NCBI GenBank assembly: GCA_027493055.1
Contig: JAPUDO010000087.1
Coordinates: 36,087 to 100,086, forward strand
Direction: 5' to 3'
Source of the DNA: Niabella sp.
Lineage (GTDB): Bacteria > Bacteroidota > Bacteroidia > Chitinophagales > Chitinophagaceae
Length of the DNA: 64,000 nucleotides
The notes under the pieces were generated by a model. The model worked only from the letters and a program-made list of their open reading frames with translations, made no database searches and was not told the DNA's origin. Below are positions 9,936 through 17,907 of this stretch, piece by piece (the stretch's first letter is position 1; the number at the start of each line of letters is the position of its first letter). The position numbers were made by a program, and so were the translations under genes.

Positions 9936-10004
9936 AATAATGGTTGTGGTTGCAGCAAACACTACAGTAGAATATAGTTTGTTATGTGAGATGTTGTTGC
10001 ACAT
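9924..10004 (-). CDS. Threonine operon leader peptide (thrL-like)
   Basis: A 26-codon ORF starting with ATG at 10004 and ending TAA at 9924, 81 nt upstream of thrA. The peptide is MCNNISHNKLYSTVVF followed by AATTTIITTR: five of the last eight residues are Thr and two are Ile, the two end products of this pathway. In proteobacteria such clusters (thrL) cause ribosome stalling when charged tRNA-Thr or tRNA-Ile is scarce. The ORF ends inside a perfect hairpin. A promoter-like pair (TTTG at about 10037-10044 and TATCTTGC at 10013-10020) lies just upstream, so the leader would start within about 10 nt of the transcript start. Too short for standard gene callers. Confidence 0.7.
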   Translation of the reverse strand: MCNNISHNKLYSTVVFAATTTIITTR

Positions 10005-10012
10005 GAGCCCGT

Positions 10013-10044
10013 GCAAGATAAGGCAGGATTGAAAAACAAACAAA
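10013..10044 (-). promoter_or_regulatory. Candidate promoter of the thr operon
   Basis: Minus strand: TTTG copies at 10041-10044 and 10037-10040, then TATCTTGC at 10013-10020, about 16-20 nt away. This resembles the Bacteroidota -33 TTTG / -7 TAnnTTTG arrangement with one T missing from the -7 box. It points at the leader ORF and thrA. Confidence 0.4.
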
Positions 10045-10148
10045 TCTTTTTTAAAACAGGTAGATTTTATTTACTGTTCATACTATTTCTTTAAAGTGTT
10101 TATAGCGGCCCGGTGGCAAAAGGGGTATATAAAAAAACTAAAAAGGAC

Positions 10149-11462
10149 TCAGTAAGCTCTTGTGCTTACCACATTATCCGGCAGTTCCAGGCGGTTCCAG
10201 TCTTTATGGATAGCCATAGCGGTGCCCATTGCAGTGGCCTGCGATACAGAAGCGGCGTACACTTGCACCTGCGGATAGGCATCGGCTAATAATTGCATAT
10301 AGGTTTCGTTTTTGGCAAACCCACCATCCACAAAGATCTTTTTTACTTTTTTATTCAGTACCAGGTTAGTAGATTGTACCTGGGCATTAACCGTATGCCT
10401 GATATAATTGAGATAAGCTTCTTCATAGGTACTGTACGGGGAAGGATCAAAATCCAGCAGATCTATCAGATCCGCTTCTTCCTTTATCAGCTCTTTATCA
10501 TAAGCTATTTTTTCAAAATAATTGGGCACTACGTTAAAATGCTGCGCCAGCTTTTTTGCTGCCTGTTCATGCGCATAACCGGCAAATAGCCTGGAAGACT
10601 TTACCGTGCTTCCTTCAAAAGTCATATAACACAGACAATCCTGCTCCAATTCTGCTTTTGTTAAAGGTGCATCATTAAAGGCATTCATGCTAATGCACCA
10701 GGTTCCCGTAGAGATCAGCAGGAAGGGCTCATCAATATTCTGAATATAAGGAATAAACGCTGCAGAGCTATCGTGCAGCCCCACCCCGCATTTCAGCTGC
10801 CTGCCATTATATACTACATCCATAGCTGTGGAAGAAGAAAAAAGGGGAGGCAGTTTTTTATCAATGCCTTCCGCTGTTACCCAATGGTGATAAGCATTTT
10901 TTGTAAAGTCCCACAAAGCCGTATGGCATCCTATGCTGGTAATGTCAGCATATTTCCGGCCGCTTACCAGGAAGCCCAGGTATTGCGGCAAATGAAGCGA
11001 AACAGCCGTTTTCTGGTAAAGCAGGGGTTTATGATGCTTTAATGAATATAATTGCAGCCCCGAGTTGAGGTTTCCCAAAGTTGGGGAAGCCGTACTTAGA
11101 GTTATGGCATCTTTGGTTCCGTAAGTATTGTAAAACTTTTCTTCAATAGCAGCCGGGTAAGGCTTAAGATAATTGTACAACGGTGTAACCAGGTTATCCT
11201 GTTCATCCAGATGTACAAAGCTGGCCCCATAGGTTGAAAAATTAATTGCTTTTATATCATACGTATCGCTGGCCAGGTATTCGTTTAATGTATCCATTAC
11301 CCATTTCCTAAGCGCCCGGATATCTTCACAGGCAAACCCGTCTTCATCTTCGATCTCGTCAAAATTGACAGATAATTCTTCTGCGATCTTATAATCTTCA
11401 TTAAAAAGAAAAAACTTTTTATTCGTTTTTCCGATGTCGAATATGGCAATTACAGGTATCAA
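10149..11462 (-). CDS. L-rhamnulokinase-type sugar kinase (FGGY family)
   Basis: FGGY kinase: N-terminal phosphate loop AIFDIGKTNKKFF, then HDSSAAFIPYI, LLISTGTWCISM and the ATP-side motif IFVDGGFAKNETYM. It would phosphorylate L-rhamnulose to rhamnulose 1-phosphate; the substrate is inferred from the neighbouring isomerase, aldolase and transporter. It is not a close look-alike of E. coli RhaB, so I give no symbol; fuculose or xylulose are alternatives. There is no ATG start. I chose TTG at 11462, which puts IPVIAIFD at the N-terminus as in relatives; the frame is open to a second TTG at 11489, but that stretch is A/T-rich spacer. Last gene of the rha operon. Confidence 0.8.
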   Translation of the reverse strand: MIPVIAIFDIGKTNKKFFLFNEDYKIAEELSVNFDEIEDEDGFACEDIRALRKWVMDTLNEYLASDTYDIKAINFSTYGASFVHLDEQDNLVTPLYNYLKPYPAAIEEKFYNTYGTKDAITLSTASPTLGNLNSGLQLYSLKHHKPLLYQKTAVSLHLPQYLGFLVSGRKYADITSIGCHTALWDFTKNAYHHWVTAEGIDKKLPPLFSSSTAMDVVYNGRQLKCGVGLHDSSAAFIPYIQNIDEPFLLISTGTWCISMNAFNDAPLTKAELEQDCLCYMTFEGSTVKSSRLFAGYAHEQAAKKLAQHFNVVPNYFEKIAYDKELIKEEADLIDLLDFDPSPYSTYEEAYLNYIRHTVNAQVQSTNLVLNKKVKKIFVDGGFAKNETYMQLLADAYPQVQVYAASVSQATAMGTAMAIHKDWNRLELPDNVVSTRAY

Positions 11463-11508
11463 GGGGAGTGAATAATTAATAATTAACAATTAGTAATTAA
11501 CAATTGGA

Positions 11509-11547
11509 CACCAACTCCCTCCCCTTCGGGGAGGGTTGGGGAGGGGC
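11509..11547. repeat. Intergenic C-run/G-run palindrome
   Basis: CTCCCTCCCCTTCGGGGAGG followed by GTTGGGGAGGGGCTT, directly downstream of the rhaI stop. The stem CTCCCC-TT-CGGGGAG can fold on either strand. Related copies are at 12952-12981 and 54600-54625. Confidence 0.6.
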
Positions 11548-12822
11548 TTACAGCCCTGTGGCAACAGTAACGGCGCCTCTTTTATTGATCAATTCCTTTC
11601 TCACATTGGCATCGCGGTACAATTGCAATGGCTGCAAAGCTCCGCCGGCTCTTAACCTTGCTTCTGCCAGCAAAGGACGCAGGTCTGTTCTGAAAGCTGT
11701 TTGTAATATTTCCTGTGCAAGCGCCACATCATTATTCTGTTGTGCCTCGCTTAGCGCTTTTGCATCCACCAGCAATGCCTGGGCATACGCCAGCAGGATA
11801 GCTTCCACGCTTTGCAATAAATCCTCCAGCGGATCTTTTACATTGTGACTGGCATCAATCATCCAGCCCAGATCCGTAGCATGGTTCATGCCACGCGCAT
11901 CCATCCCGTCAACCAGTTCTCTGAAAATCAGAAACAGCTGATAAGGCTTAATGCTACCTACGGTCAGATCATCATCGCCATATTTGCTATCATTAAAATG
12001 GAAACCACCCAACTTTTTCTCGTTCAACAATAAAGCAACAATCTGTTCTATATTGGCATTGGGCAAATGGTGACCTAAATCCACCAAAGTATAAGCCTTA
12101 TCGCCGAGCTTGGAGGTATATAGTAAAGACTGGCCCCAATCTCCTACTGTAGTAGAATAAAAATTAGGCTCAAACGCTTTATACTCTACAAATATTTTCC
12201 AATCCTCCGGCAACGCTGCATATACCGCCTGCAGGCTTTCTAACGTGTTATTAAAGGCATTCCTGAAATTGAGCTGGCCCGGGAAGCAGGAACCATCCGC
12301 CAGCCATACAGTAAGCGAAGCAGAACCCAGTTCCTGCCCGTATTTAATCACTTCAATATTATGATCAATAGCCTGCTGGCGCACCGCTTTATCCACATGC
12401 TGCATGGAACCAAACTTATAGCTCAGCGCCTGATCTTTCTGATCCTGGAACGTATTGGAGTTCATGGCGTCAAACTTCAAATCAAAATCAGCAGCCAGGC
12501 TTTTGATAGCTTTTGCATCTTCAGGAATATCCCATGGAATATGCAGGGAAACGGCGCCGCTGCTCCGGTTAAGCTGATGCAGCAATCCTATATCTTCCAT
12601 TTTTTCTTCGAGGGTAGCCGGTTCACCGCCACCGCTGAAACGGCCAAAACGTGTACCCCCATTACCCAAAGCCCACGATGGGATAGCCACCTGGAAATCC
12701 ACCAGCTTCTTAATAACTCCTTCGGTATCCACCAACTCACCAGCTATATAATCAAAACTTTTTTTGTGCCGGGCTAACCCCTTGTCATTATGTGCATCAA
12801 TCTGCGATTTATTCAAAATCAT
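11548..12822 (-). CDS. rhaI: L-rhamnose isomerase, RhaI type (TIM barrel)
   Basis: 424 residues of the xylose-isomerase-like TIM-barrel family that replaces RhaA in many bacteria. Visible features are WALGNGGTRFGRFSGGGEP near the N-terminus, VSLHIPWDIP (about 93-102), WLADGSCFPG, the metal-site regions VEYKAFEPNFYSTTVGDWGQ and LVDLGHHLPNANIEQI, and HFNDSKYGDDDLTVGSIKP. It interconverts L-rhamnose and L-rhamnulose. ATG at 12822 is the only sensible start. It lies between the kinase and the fused aldolase/dehydrogenase in one operon. Confidence 0.92.
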   Translation of the reverse strand: MILNKSQIDAHNDKGLARHKKSFDYIAGELVDTEGVIKKLVDFQVAIPSWALGNGGTRFGRFSGGGEPATLEEKMEDIGLLHQLNRSSGAVSLHIPWDIPEDAKAIKSLAADFDLKFDAMNSNTFQDQKDQALSYKFGSMQHVDKAVRQQAIDHNIEVIKYGQELGSASLTVWLADGSCFPGQLNFRNAFNNTLESLQAVYAALPEDWKIFVEYKAFEPNFYSTTVGDWGQSLLYTSKLGDKAYTLVDLGHHLPNANIEQIVALLLNEKKLGGFHFNDSKYGDDDLTVGSIKPYQLFLIFRELVDGMDARGMNHATDLGWMIDASHNVKDPLEDLLQSVEAILLAYAQALLVDAKALSEAQQNNDVALAQEILQTAFRTDLRPLLAEARLRAGGALQPLQLYRDANVRKELINKRGAVTVATGL

Positions 12823-12951
12823 AATTCATAATATTTAATCAGTTCAATTTATACATTTTTATTATGCCCCCGGTCACTTTTTCACATATTCAAAAACGGG
12901 TTAGCCGACTGGACAATCACCAACCCTTGTTGCTTTGCTATATGAAGACGC

Positions 12952-12981
12952 CCCCTTCTTATTCCCCCTTCGGGGGAAGGA
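12952..12981. repeat. Intergenic palindromic repeat
   Basis: CCCCCTTCTTATTCCCCCTT then CGGGGGAAGG: the hairpin TTCCCCC-GAA-GGGGGAA on the minus strand, just past the stop of the aldolase/dehydrogenase gene. Member of the same C-run/G-run class as 11509-11547. Confidence 0.55.
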
Positions 12982-12997
12982 ATCAGTTTAAAAAAGT

Positions 12998-15139
12998 TTA
13001 CCTTACAAATGCCTGTGCCACGCCGCCGTCTACATTCAGTATATTGCCTGTAGATTTATTGAGCAGGCCGCTTACGAATACAAAGCACGCATTGGCAATA
13101 TCGTCGGGTAAAATGATCTCGTTCATCAATGTACGCTTCGCATAATAAGCCGGCAACTCTTCTACTGTAATACCATAGGCTTTAGCCCGGCCTTCGGCCC
13201 AGCCCCCGGCCCAGATATTAGAATCAGAAATCACCGCATCAGGATTCACTGTATTTACACGTATCCTGTCTCCGCCCAGCTCTGCTGCCAGCAACCTTGA
13301 AAGATGTGCCTGTGCCGCTTTTGCTGAACCATAACCGGCATTGTTAGGTCCGGCTACAATTGAGTTTTTAGAAACAATGTTAATAATATCCCCACCAATA
13401 CCGGTTTGTCCTGCAGGCAGGTTTTGCTTACGCATGACCGCTACTGCTGCTTTTGAGACCATAAACTGTCCTTTCACCAGTATATCGTATAACCTGTCCC
13501 ACTCTTCTACTGAATGATCTGTAATACTTTTGGATATGCTGATACCGGCATTATTCACCACTATATCCACGCCTCCAAAAGCCAGCACGGTAGCATCCAC
13601 GGCTGCAGCAATAGAGCCTGCATCTGTTACATTCAGCGTAACAGATGCCGTAGTATCTTTTCCAAATGCTTTTTGAAACTCCTCCGTTGTAGCATCTATC
13701 CGCTCCTGGTTAATATCGTTAATAATAACACAGGCACCTTCCTGTGCAAACTTCCTGGCTATAGCTTTTCCTATACCACCACCGCTGCCGGTAACTAAAG
13801 CAATACGTCCGCTCAGTGGTTTAGGTTTGGGCATACGTTGCAGCTTAGCCTCTTCCAGCAACCAGTATTCAATATTAAAGGCTTCCTGCCTTGGTAAAGA
13901 AGTATATTCGGAGATCGCTTCGGCACCGCGCATTACATTAATGGCATTGGTATAAAACTCAGCCGCTACCCTTGCCGTTTGCTTATCTTTTGCAAAGGCA
14001 AACATACCTACCCCGGGGTAGATAATGATAACCGGGTTAGGGTCGCGCATAGCAGGACTGTCGGGATGCTTACAGGTATCGTAATAGTCTGCGTACAAGT
14101 TTCGATAGTCCTCAAATAAAGGAGCAATTTTTTCCTTTACCGCAGCTATGTCATCCAGGTTTTCATCTGTAGAAATATTCAGTACCAGCGGACTGATCTT
14201 GGTACGCAGGAAGTGATCCGGGCAGGAAGTGCCTAAGGGCGCCAATCTTTCCAGGTCATTGGAATTGATATACTGCAACACACGGTCATCATCCGTAAAA
14301 TGACCAATCATTTTTATATGAGACGAGCAGAAGCCGCGCAGCAAAGGCGCAAGGGCAGCCGCTTTTTGGCTACGCTCTTCTTTAGGTAAAGCCTGTATTT
14401 TTTCACCACCGAAAACAGGGCCTTTTTTGCCAAGGTTCTGATCAATATATTCTGCACATTTCTCAATTACTTCCAGCGTATTGATATAGCTTTCATAAGC
14501 GGTATTGCCCCAGGTAAATAAACCGTGAGAGCCTAACATAATGCCCCGGATACCGGGATTCTCATCCAGGCATTGCTTCAGCATTAAACCCAATTCAAAA
14601 CCAGGTTTTTGCCAGGGTACCCAGCCAATAGTGCCACCAAATAACTCTTCGATTATTTTTTTACCGTCTTTTGCTGCAGCAATAGCAATGGCAGCATCGG
14701 GATGCAGGTGGTCAATATGCCTGAAAGGTAAAAACCCATGTAATGGTGTATCAATAGAAGGTGCTTTGGAGTTCAGATCATAAATACAATGATTGAACAG
14801 CTCTACCATTTCATCTTCATGCTCCAAACCGCGATATACATTTTTAAGACTGCGTAACTTATCTACATACAAAGCGGCAAGGCCACTTCTTCTTAGTGTA
14901 CCCAGATCGCCGCCACTGCCTTTCACCCACATAATTTCAGTTTCCTCACCGGTAAGCGGGTCTTTTGCTATTGCTTTGCAGGAGGTGTTTCCTCCGCCAT
15001 AGTTGGTAAGCCGTAAATCGGCGCCCAGCAAATTGGAACGATAGATCAATAATGCCACTTCATCCCCAGCAAGCTCAGCAGCTTTTGCGTCATCCCATAG
15101 ATAACTAACATGCTTAAAAGTTTTAGTTTCTGTTGCCAT
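12998..15139 (-). CDS. rhaEW: Bifunctional rhamnulose-1-phosphate aldolase / L-lactaldehyde dehydrogenase
   Basis: 713-residue fusion. Residues about 1-400 are a class II aldolase-type domain (YGGGNTSCKA, HGFLPFRHIDHLHPDA and GSHGLFTWG carry the metal-binding His residues). Residues about 440-713 are a short-chain dehydrogenase with TGSGGGIGKAIA at about 448, NNAGIS and catalytic YGSAK near 600. It splits L-rhamnulose 1-phosphate into DHAP and lactaldehyde and oxidises the lactaldehyde to lactate. It is the second gene of the operon, 139 bp behind rhaT. Oddity: residues about 570-576 (LPAGQTG) look like a short palindromic repeat read in frame between the conserved dehydrogenase strands. Confidence 0.93.
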   Translation of the reverse strand: MATETKTFKHVSYLWDDAKAAELAGDEVALLIYRSNLLGADLRLTNYGGGNTSCKAIAKDPLTGEETEIMWVKGSGGDLGTLRRSGLAALYVDKLRSLKNVYRGLEHEDEMVELFNHCIYDLNSKAPSIDTPLHGFLPFRHIDHLHPDAAIAIAAAKDGKKIIEELFGGTIGWVPWQKPGFELGLMLKQCLDENPGIRGIMLGSHGLFTWGNTAYESYINTLEVIEKCAEYIDQNLGKKGPVFGGEKIQALPKEERSQKAAALAPLLRGFCSSHIKMIGHFTDDDRVLQYINSNDLERLAPLGTSCPDHFLRTKISPLVLNISTDENLDDIAAVKEKIAPLFEDYRNLYADYYDTCKHPDSPAMRDPNPVIIIYPGVGMFAFAKDKQTARVAAEFYTNAINVMRGAEAISEYTSLPRQEAFNIEYWLLEEAKLQRMPKPKPLSGRIALVTGSGGGIGKAIARKFAQEGACVIINDINQERIDATTEEFQKAFGKDTTASVTLNVTDAGSIAAAVDATVLAFGGVDIVVNNAGISISKSITDHSVEEWDRLYDILVKGQFMVSKAAVAVMRKQNLPAGQTGIGGDIINIVSKNSIVAGPNNAGYGSAKAAQAHLSRLLAAELGGDRIRVNTVNPDAVISDSNIWAGGWAEGRAKAYGITVEELPAYYAKRTLMNEIILPDDIANACFVFVSGLLNKSTGNILNVDGGVAQAFVR

Positions 15140-15278
15140 AATTCAAGTTGTTGTTTAAGGTTTACTGAAAGCTATTGGCCTTCGTAAACCTCTTTATTTT
15201 TTATAGATAGAAGTTAAGTACCATTTAACGGGAATAACCCAACGCGGCAGTTGTTTTCGCATCATCCTCAAAAAGGTA

Positions 15279-16403
15279 TTATCGCAATGAATTACCCCAG
15301 CCTACCAGCAATACCGAAGCCAGAATAACAATAATACCTAATACCACGGTTGCCAATGTTTTTTTGCTTACCCCTTTCCACTCTTTCAGTATCAGCCCCC
15401 ATACATTGGCAATAAGTATAATAAATGCCATGTGCAATATCCATGAGCTGGGACCGTTGCCCATTTTACTTTCACCCATACCATAAAAGAAAAACTGCAG
15501 GAACCAGGTAGTACCGGCCAAAGCGCAGAAGATAACATTTCTTAAAATAGGGGTTCTGCTATTGGTATAATCTCCAAAAGTTTTATTCCGGGCATTCAGC
15601 ATAAGACACCATATCAGGTTAGTAGTAAGTCCGCCCCAAAGAATGATGATATAGGATACATTATTCTGGTAAAGAAACTCCCCCTGCCCTGGATGGGCAG
15701 CTTTCCACAATTCATTGGCCACATTAGCCATGGGCTTGGCAGCTTCAATACCAAAGTTGAAACAGGCGCTTAAAACACCCGAAATAATGGCAACCACTAT
15801 GCCCAGGCCAAATTTATACTCGTCTTTCCCCGAAAGATGCGCTTCACTGTCTGCATTTCCCACCGCATGAGGATCTGAGTTGGTAACACCTGTGCCCGTA
15901 AGTTCTTTTTCCTTCATCATACCGGCCTTCCCGCAAATGATGATGCCCACTACACAAACCAGCAATCCTGACAAAACGGTTAAACCCCACCTGGTACCGG
16001 TTAACAAACCGATAGTATCTTTCCCCGCCTCAGGCGTAAACTGATAATAAACGGCAGGGATAATGGCTCCAAAAACCATACAAAGCCCCAGAATGACACT
16101 GCTGCCCAGCGATACTCCCAGGTATCTTACGCCAAGACCATAAGTAAGACCTCCAATACCCCAAAGCAGGCCAAACATAAATGCAAAACCCAGCGTGGAG
16201 CCGCCTGCCTGGCTGATGATTTCTGTAAAATTGGGAATAGTAAGCCATGCAGCGATGGGCGGCACAATTAACCAGGAGAATAAACCACCAACCAGCCAGT
16301 AAGATTCCCAGGCCCAGCCTTTTACTTTTTTATAAGGTATATAAAAACTCCCTGATGCAAAACCACCGATAAAATGAAAAATTACTCCCAATAAAGCGTT
16401 CAT
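15279..16403 (-). CDS. rhaT: L-rhamnose/proton symporter
   Basis: 374 residues with about ten hydrophobic helices. The N-terminus MNALLGVIFHFIGGFASGSFYIPYKKVKGWAWESYWL and the YGLGVRYLGVSLGSSVILGL region are characteristic of RhaT. It imports L-rhamnose across the inner membrane. It is the promoter-proximal gene of rhaT-rhaEW-rhaI-kinase. The 174-bp region upstream is shared with the divergent acyltransferase and holds the likely operon promoter. Confidence 0.94.
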   Translation of the reverse strand: MNALLGVIFHFIGGFASGSFYIPYKKVKGWAWESYWLVGGLFSWLIVPPIAAWLTIPNFTEIISQAGGSTLGFAFMFGLLWGIGGLTYGLGVRYLGVSLGSSVILGLCMVFGAIIPAVYYQFTPEAGKDTIGLLTGTRWGLTVLSGLLVCVVGIIICGKAGMMKEKELTGTGVTNSDPHAVGNADSEAHLSGKDEYKFGLGIVVAIISGVLSACFNFGIEAAKPMANVANELWKAAHPGQGEFLYQNNVSYIIILWGGLTTNLIWCLMLNARNKTFGDYTNSRTPILRNVIFCALAGTTWFLQFFFYGMGESKMGNGPSSWILHMAFIILIANVWGLILKEWKGVSKKTLATVVLGIIVILASVLLVGWGNSLR

Positions 16404-16474
16404 GAATTATATATTTTCGATATAGTAAGCAAAATCTTTACAAACCGAAAATAAACAATGAAATACCTGTAACC

Positions 16475-16490
16475 GTCATGCACTGTCATG
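16475..16490. promoter_or_regulatory. Possible operator: two GTCATG half-sites one helical turn apart
   Basis: GTCATG occurs at 16475-16480 and again at 16485-16490, exactly 10 bp apart, in the divergent region upstream of rhaT. Spacing of one turn is common for AraC-type regulators. No regulator gene lies next to it, so the assignment is weak. Confidence 0.25.
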
Positions 16491-16577
16491 ATCTCCTCCT
16501 ATTTTCTAAAAAATTTAAGAAAATGAAAACATTTCTTGTTATTTGTATAAATTGCCGACATCTAACAAAACCCAACT

Positions 16578-17534
16578 TTGCTTTACCAGGTACTTAAAAT
16601 ATATGTTCGATTTATCAGCCATTTATTTTTTCATTCTATAAATGTTGATAAAAAAGAGCTATTGAAAACCAGTGGGCCATTGCTAATAGCAAGTAACCAT
16701 CCTAACTCTTTTTTAGATGCCATTATTTTCGATATTCTTTTTGATATCCCTGTTACATCGCTGGCACGGGGAGACGCTTTTAAGAATAAAAGGATATTCC
16801 GTTTGCTACGCTCCCTTAAGATGCTGCCGGTGTACCGCATAAGAGAGGGCGCTGAAAACCTGAACATCAATTATGAAACCTTTGACAGCTGTATTGAAAT
16901 ATTTAAGCAAAAAGAAGGTGTACTGATCTTCAGCGAAGGGCTTTGTGTAAACGAATGGCACCTGCGCCCGCTAAAAAAAGGCACCGCACGCCTTGCTTTT
17001 AAGGCATGGGATGAAGAGATACCTTTGAAAATATTACCTGCAGGGATCAATTATAGCTCTTTCAGGAAATATGGGAAAAGGATAATCATAAATTTTGGCA
17101 ATTTTTTAGAAGCCGGGCAATTTGAAGCTGCAATTACAGACGGAGAAAAAAATACACTATTTAATAAGATGCTGAAGGAGGAATTACAGCCTCTTGTTTA
17201 TGAGATAGATAAAAGAGACCGGGCGGGGCTGGAAAATAAATTCGGGAAAACATCAGCTGCTGCCAGGCTGTTGTTAGCATTACCGGCTTTAACCGGAGCC
17301 ATACTACATGCGCCTTTATATTTATTTGCCCGGCTGATCGTAAAACTTTTTTTCAACAAGACAGATCACCATGATTCTGTAATGTTGGGTGTGCTGCTAT
17401 TGAGCTATCCCTTTTACATTACATTGCTTTCAATAATTGCGGGGTTGGTTCCCACCGCATGGGGATGGACTATGATCATACTGCTGCCAGTTACAGCGTT
17501 CTGTTGTGCTAAATATGAGGTAAGGAAGGGGTAG
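16578..17534 (+). CDS. PlsC-family lysophospholipid/glycerol acyltransferase
   Basis: 318 residues. The acyltransferase block NHPNSFLD (His and Asp of the catalytic dyad) is at about 41-48, followed by a FSEGLC-type block III and LPAGINY. Two C-terminal membrane helices (about 238-260 and 274-305) anchor it. It probably acylates a lysophospholipid or related glycerolipid at the inner membrane; the exact acceptor is unknown. The start is TTG at 16578; no ATG occurs before the catalytic block and homologues begin at this point. It is divergent from rhaT and followed by repeat-rich spacer. Confidence 0.8.
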   Translation: MLYQVLKIYVRFISHLFFHSINVDKKELLKTSGPLLIASNHPNSFLDAIIFDILFDIPVTSLARGDAFKNKRIFRLLRSLKMLPVYRIREGAENLNINYETFDSCIEIFKQKEGVLIFSEGLCVNEWHLRPLKKGTARLAFKAWDEEIPLKILPAGINYSSFRKYGKRIIINFGNFLEAGQFEAAITDGEKNTLFNKMLKEELQPLVYEIDKRDRAGLENKFGKTSAAARLLLALPALTGAILHAPLYLFARLIVKLFFNKTDHHDSVMLGVLLLSYPFYITLLSIIAGLVPTAWGWTMIILLPVTAFCCAKYEVRKG

Positions 17535-17644
17535 GTTAATACAAAAGCCATAAAAGATATTAGAGGGGCCTTAATTTTTCCGGCTTTTTAATGAATCCGA
17601 AGGATTCACACATTTATAGCTCACAAATTCCATATAGCAAGGTT

Positions 17645-17711
17645 CGACCCCGACGGGGTCGCATATATTTATGTATTCATTTTTCTATAAATATTTGACC
17701 TCTACGAGGTC
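17645..17711. repeat. Paired-hairpin intergenic repeat
   Basis: Hairpin CGACCCC-GAC-GGGGTCG (17645-17661) and hairpin GACCTC-TAC-GAGGTC (17697-17711), separated by a 35-nt A/T-rich spacer (TTTTTCTATAAATATTT). The same architecture with different stems occurs at 38008-38076. The 373-bp spacer 17535-17907 holds this and the fusA terminator; nothing else was seen. Confidence 0.6.
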
Positions 17712-17835
17712 TTAGACAAAAAATGTTATGGCTTCAATATTAGTGCCCATAATTGCCGATTAGAATATGCAAAATCAAACAAAAACTGTCGGATGAAATA
17801 TACATTTCAAACCACTATAAATATTATGGGATATA

Positions 17836-17866
17836 AAAAACCCCGGCTCATCACCGGGGTTTAATT
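17836..17866 (-). terminator. Intrinsic terminator of fusA (possibly bidirectional)
   Basis: Minus strand: AACCCCGG-TGATGAG-CCGGGG followed by six T. Six perfect G/C pairs plus flanking A-T pairs, 42 bp after the fusA stop. The plus strand also ends in T-rich sequence and may serve the acyltransferase. Confidence 0.85.
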
Positions 17867-17907
17867 TTATCGTTCGTAACTACTACCTACTCATTACTCA
17901 CCATTCA

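Noticed and set aside
17836-17866. tRNA-like or riboswitch-like stem near fusA
   Set aside because: Short GC stem plus T6 is simply an intrinsic terminator.
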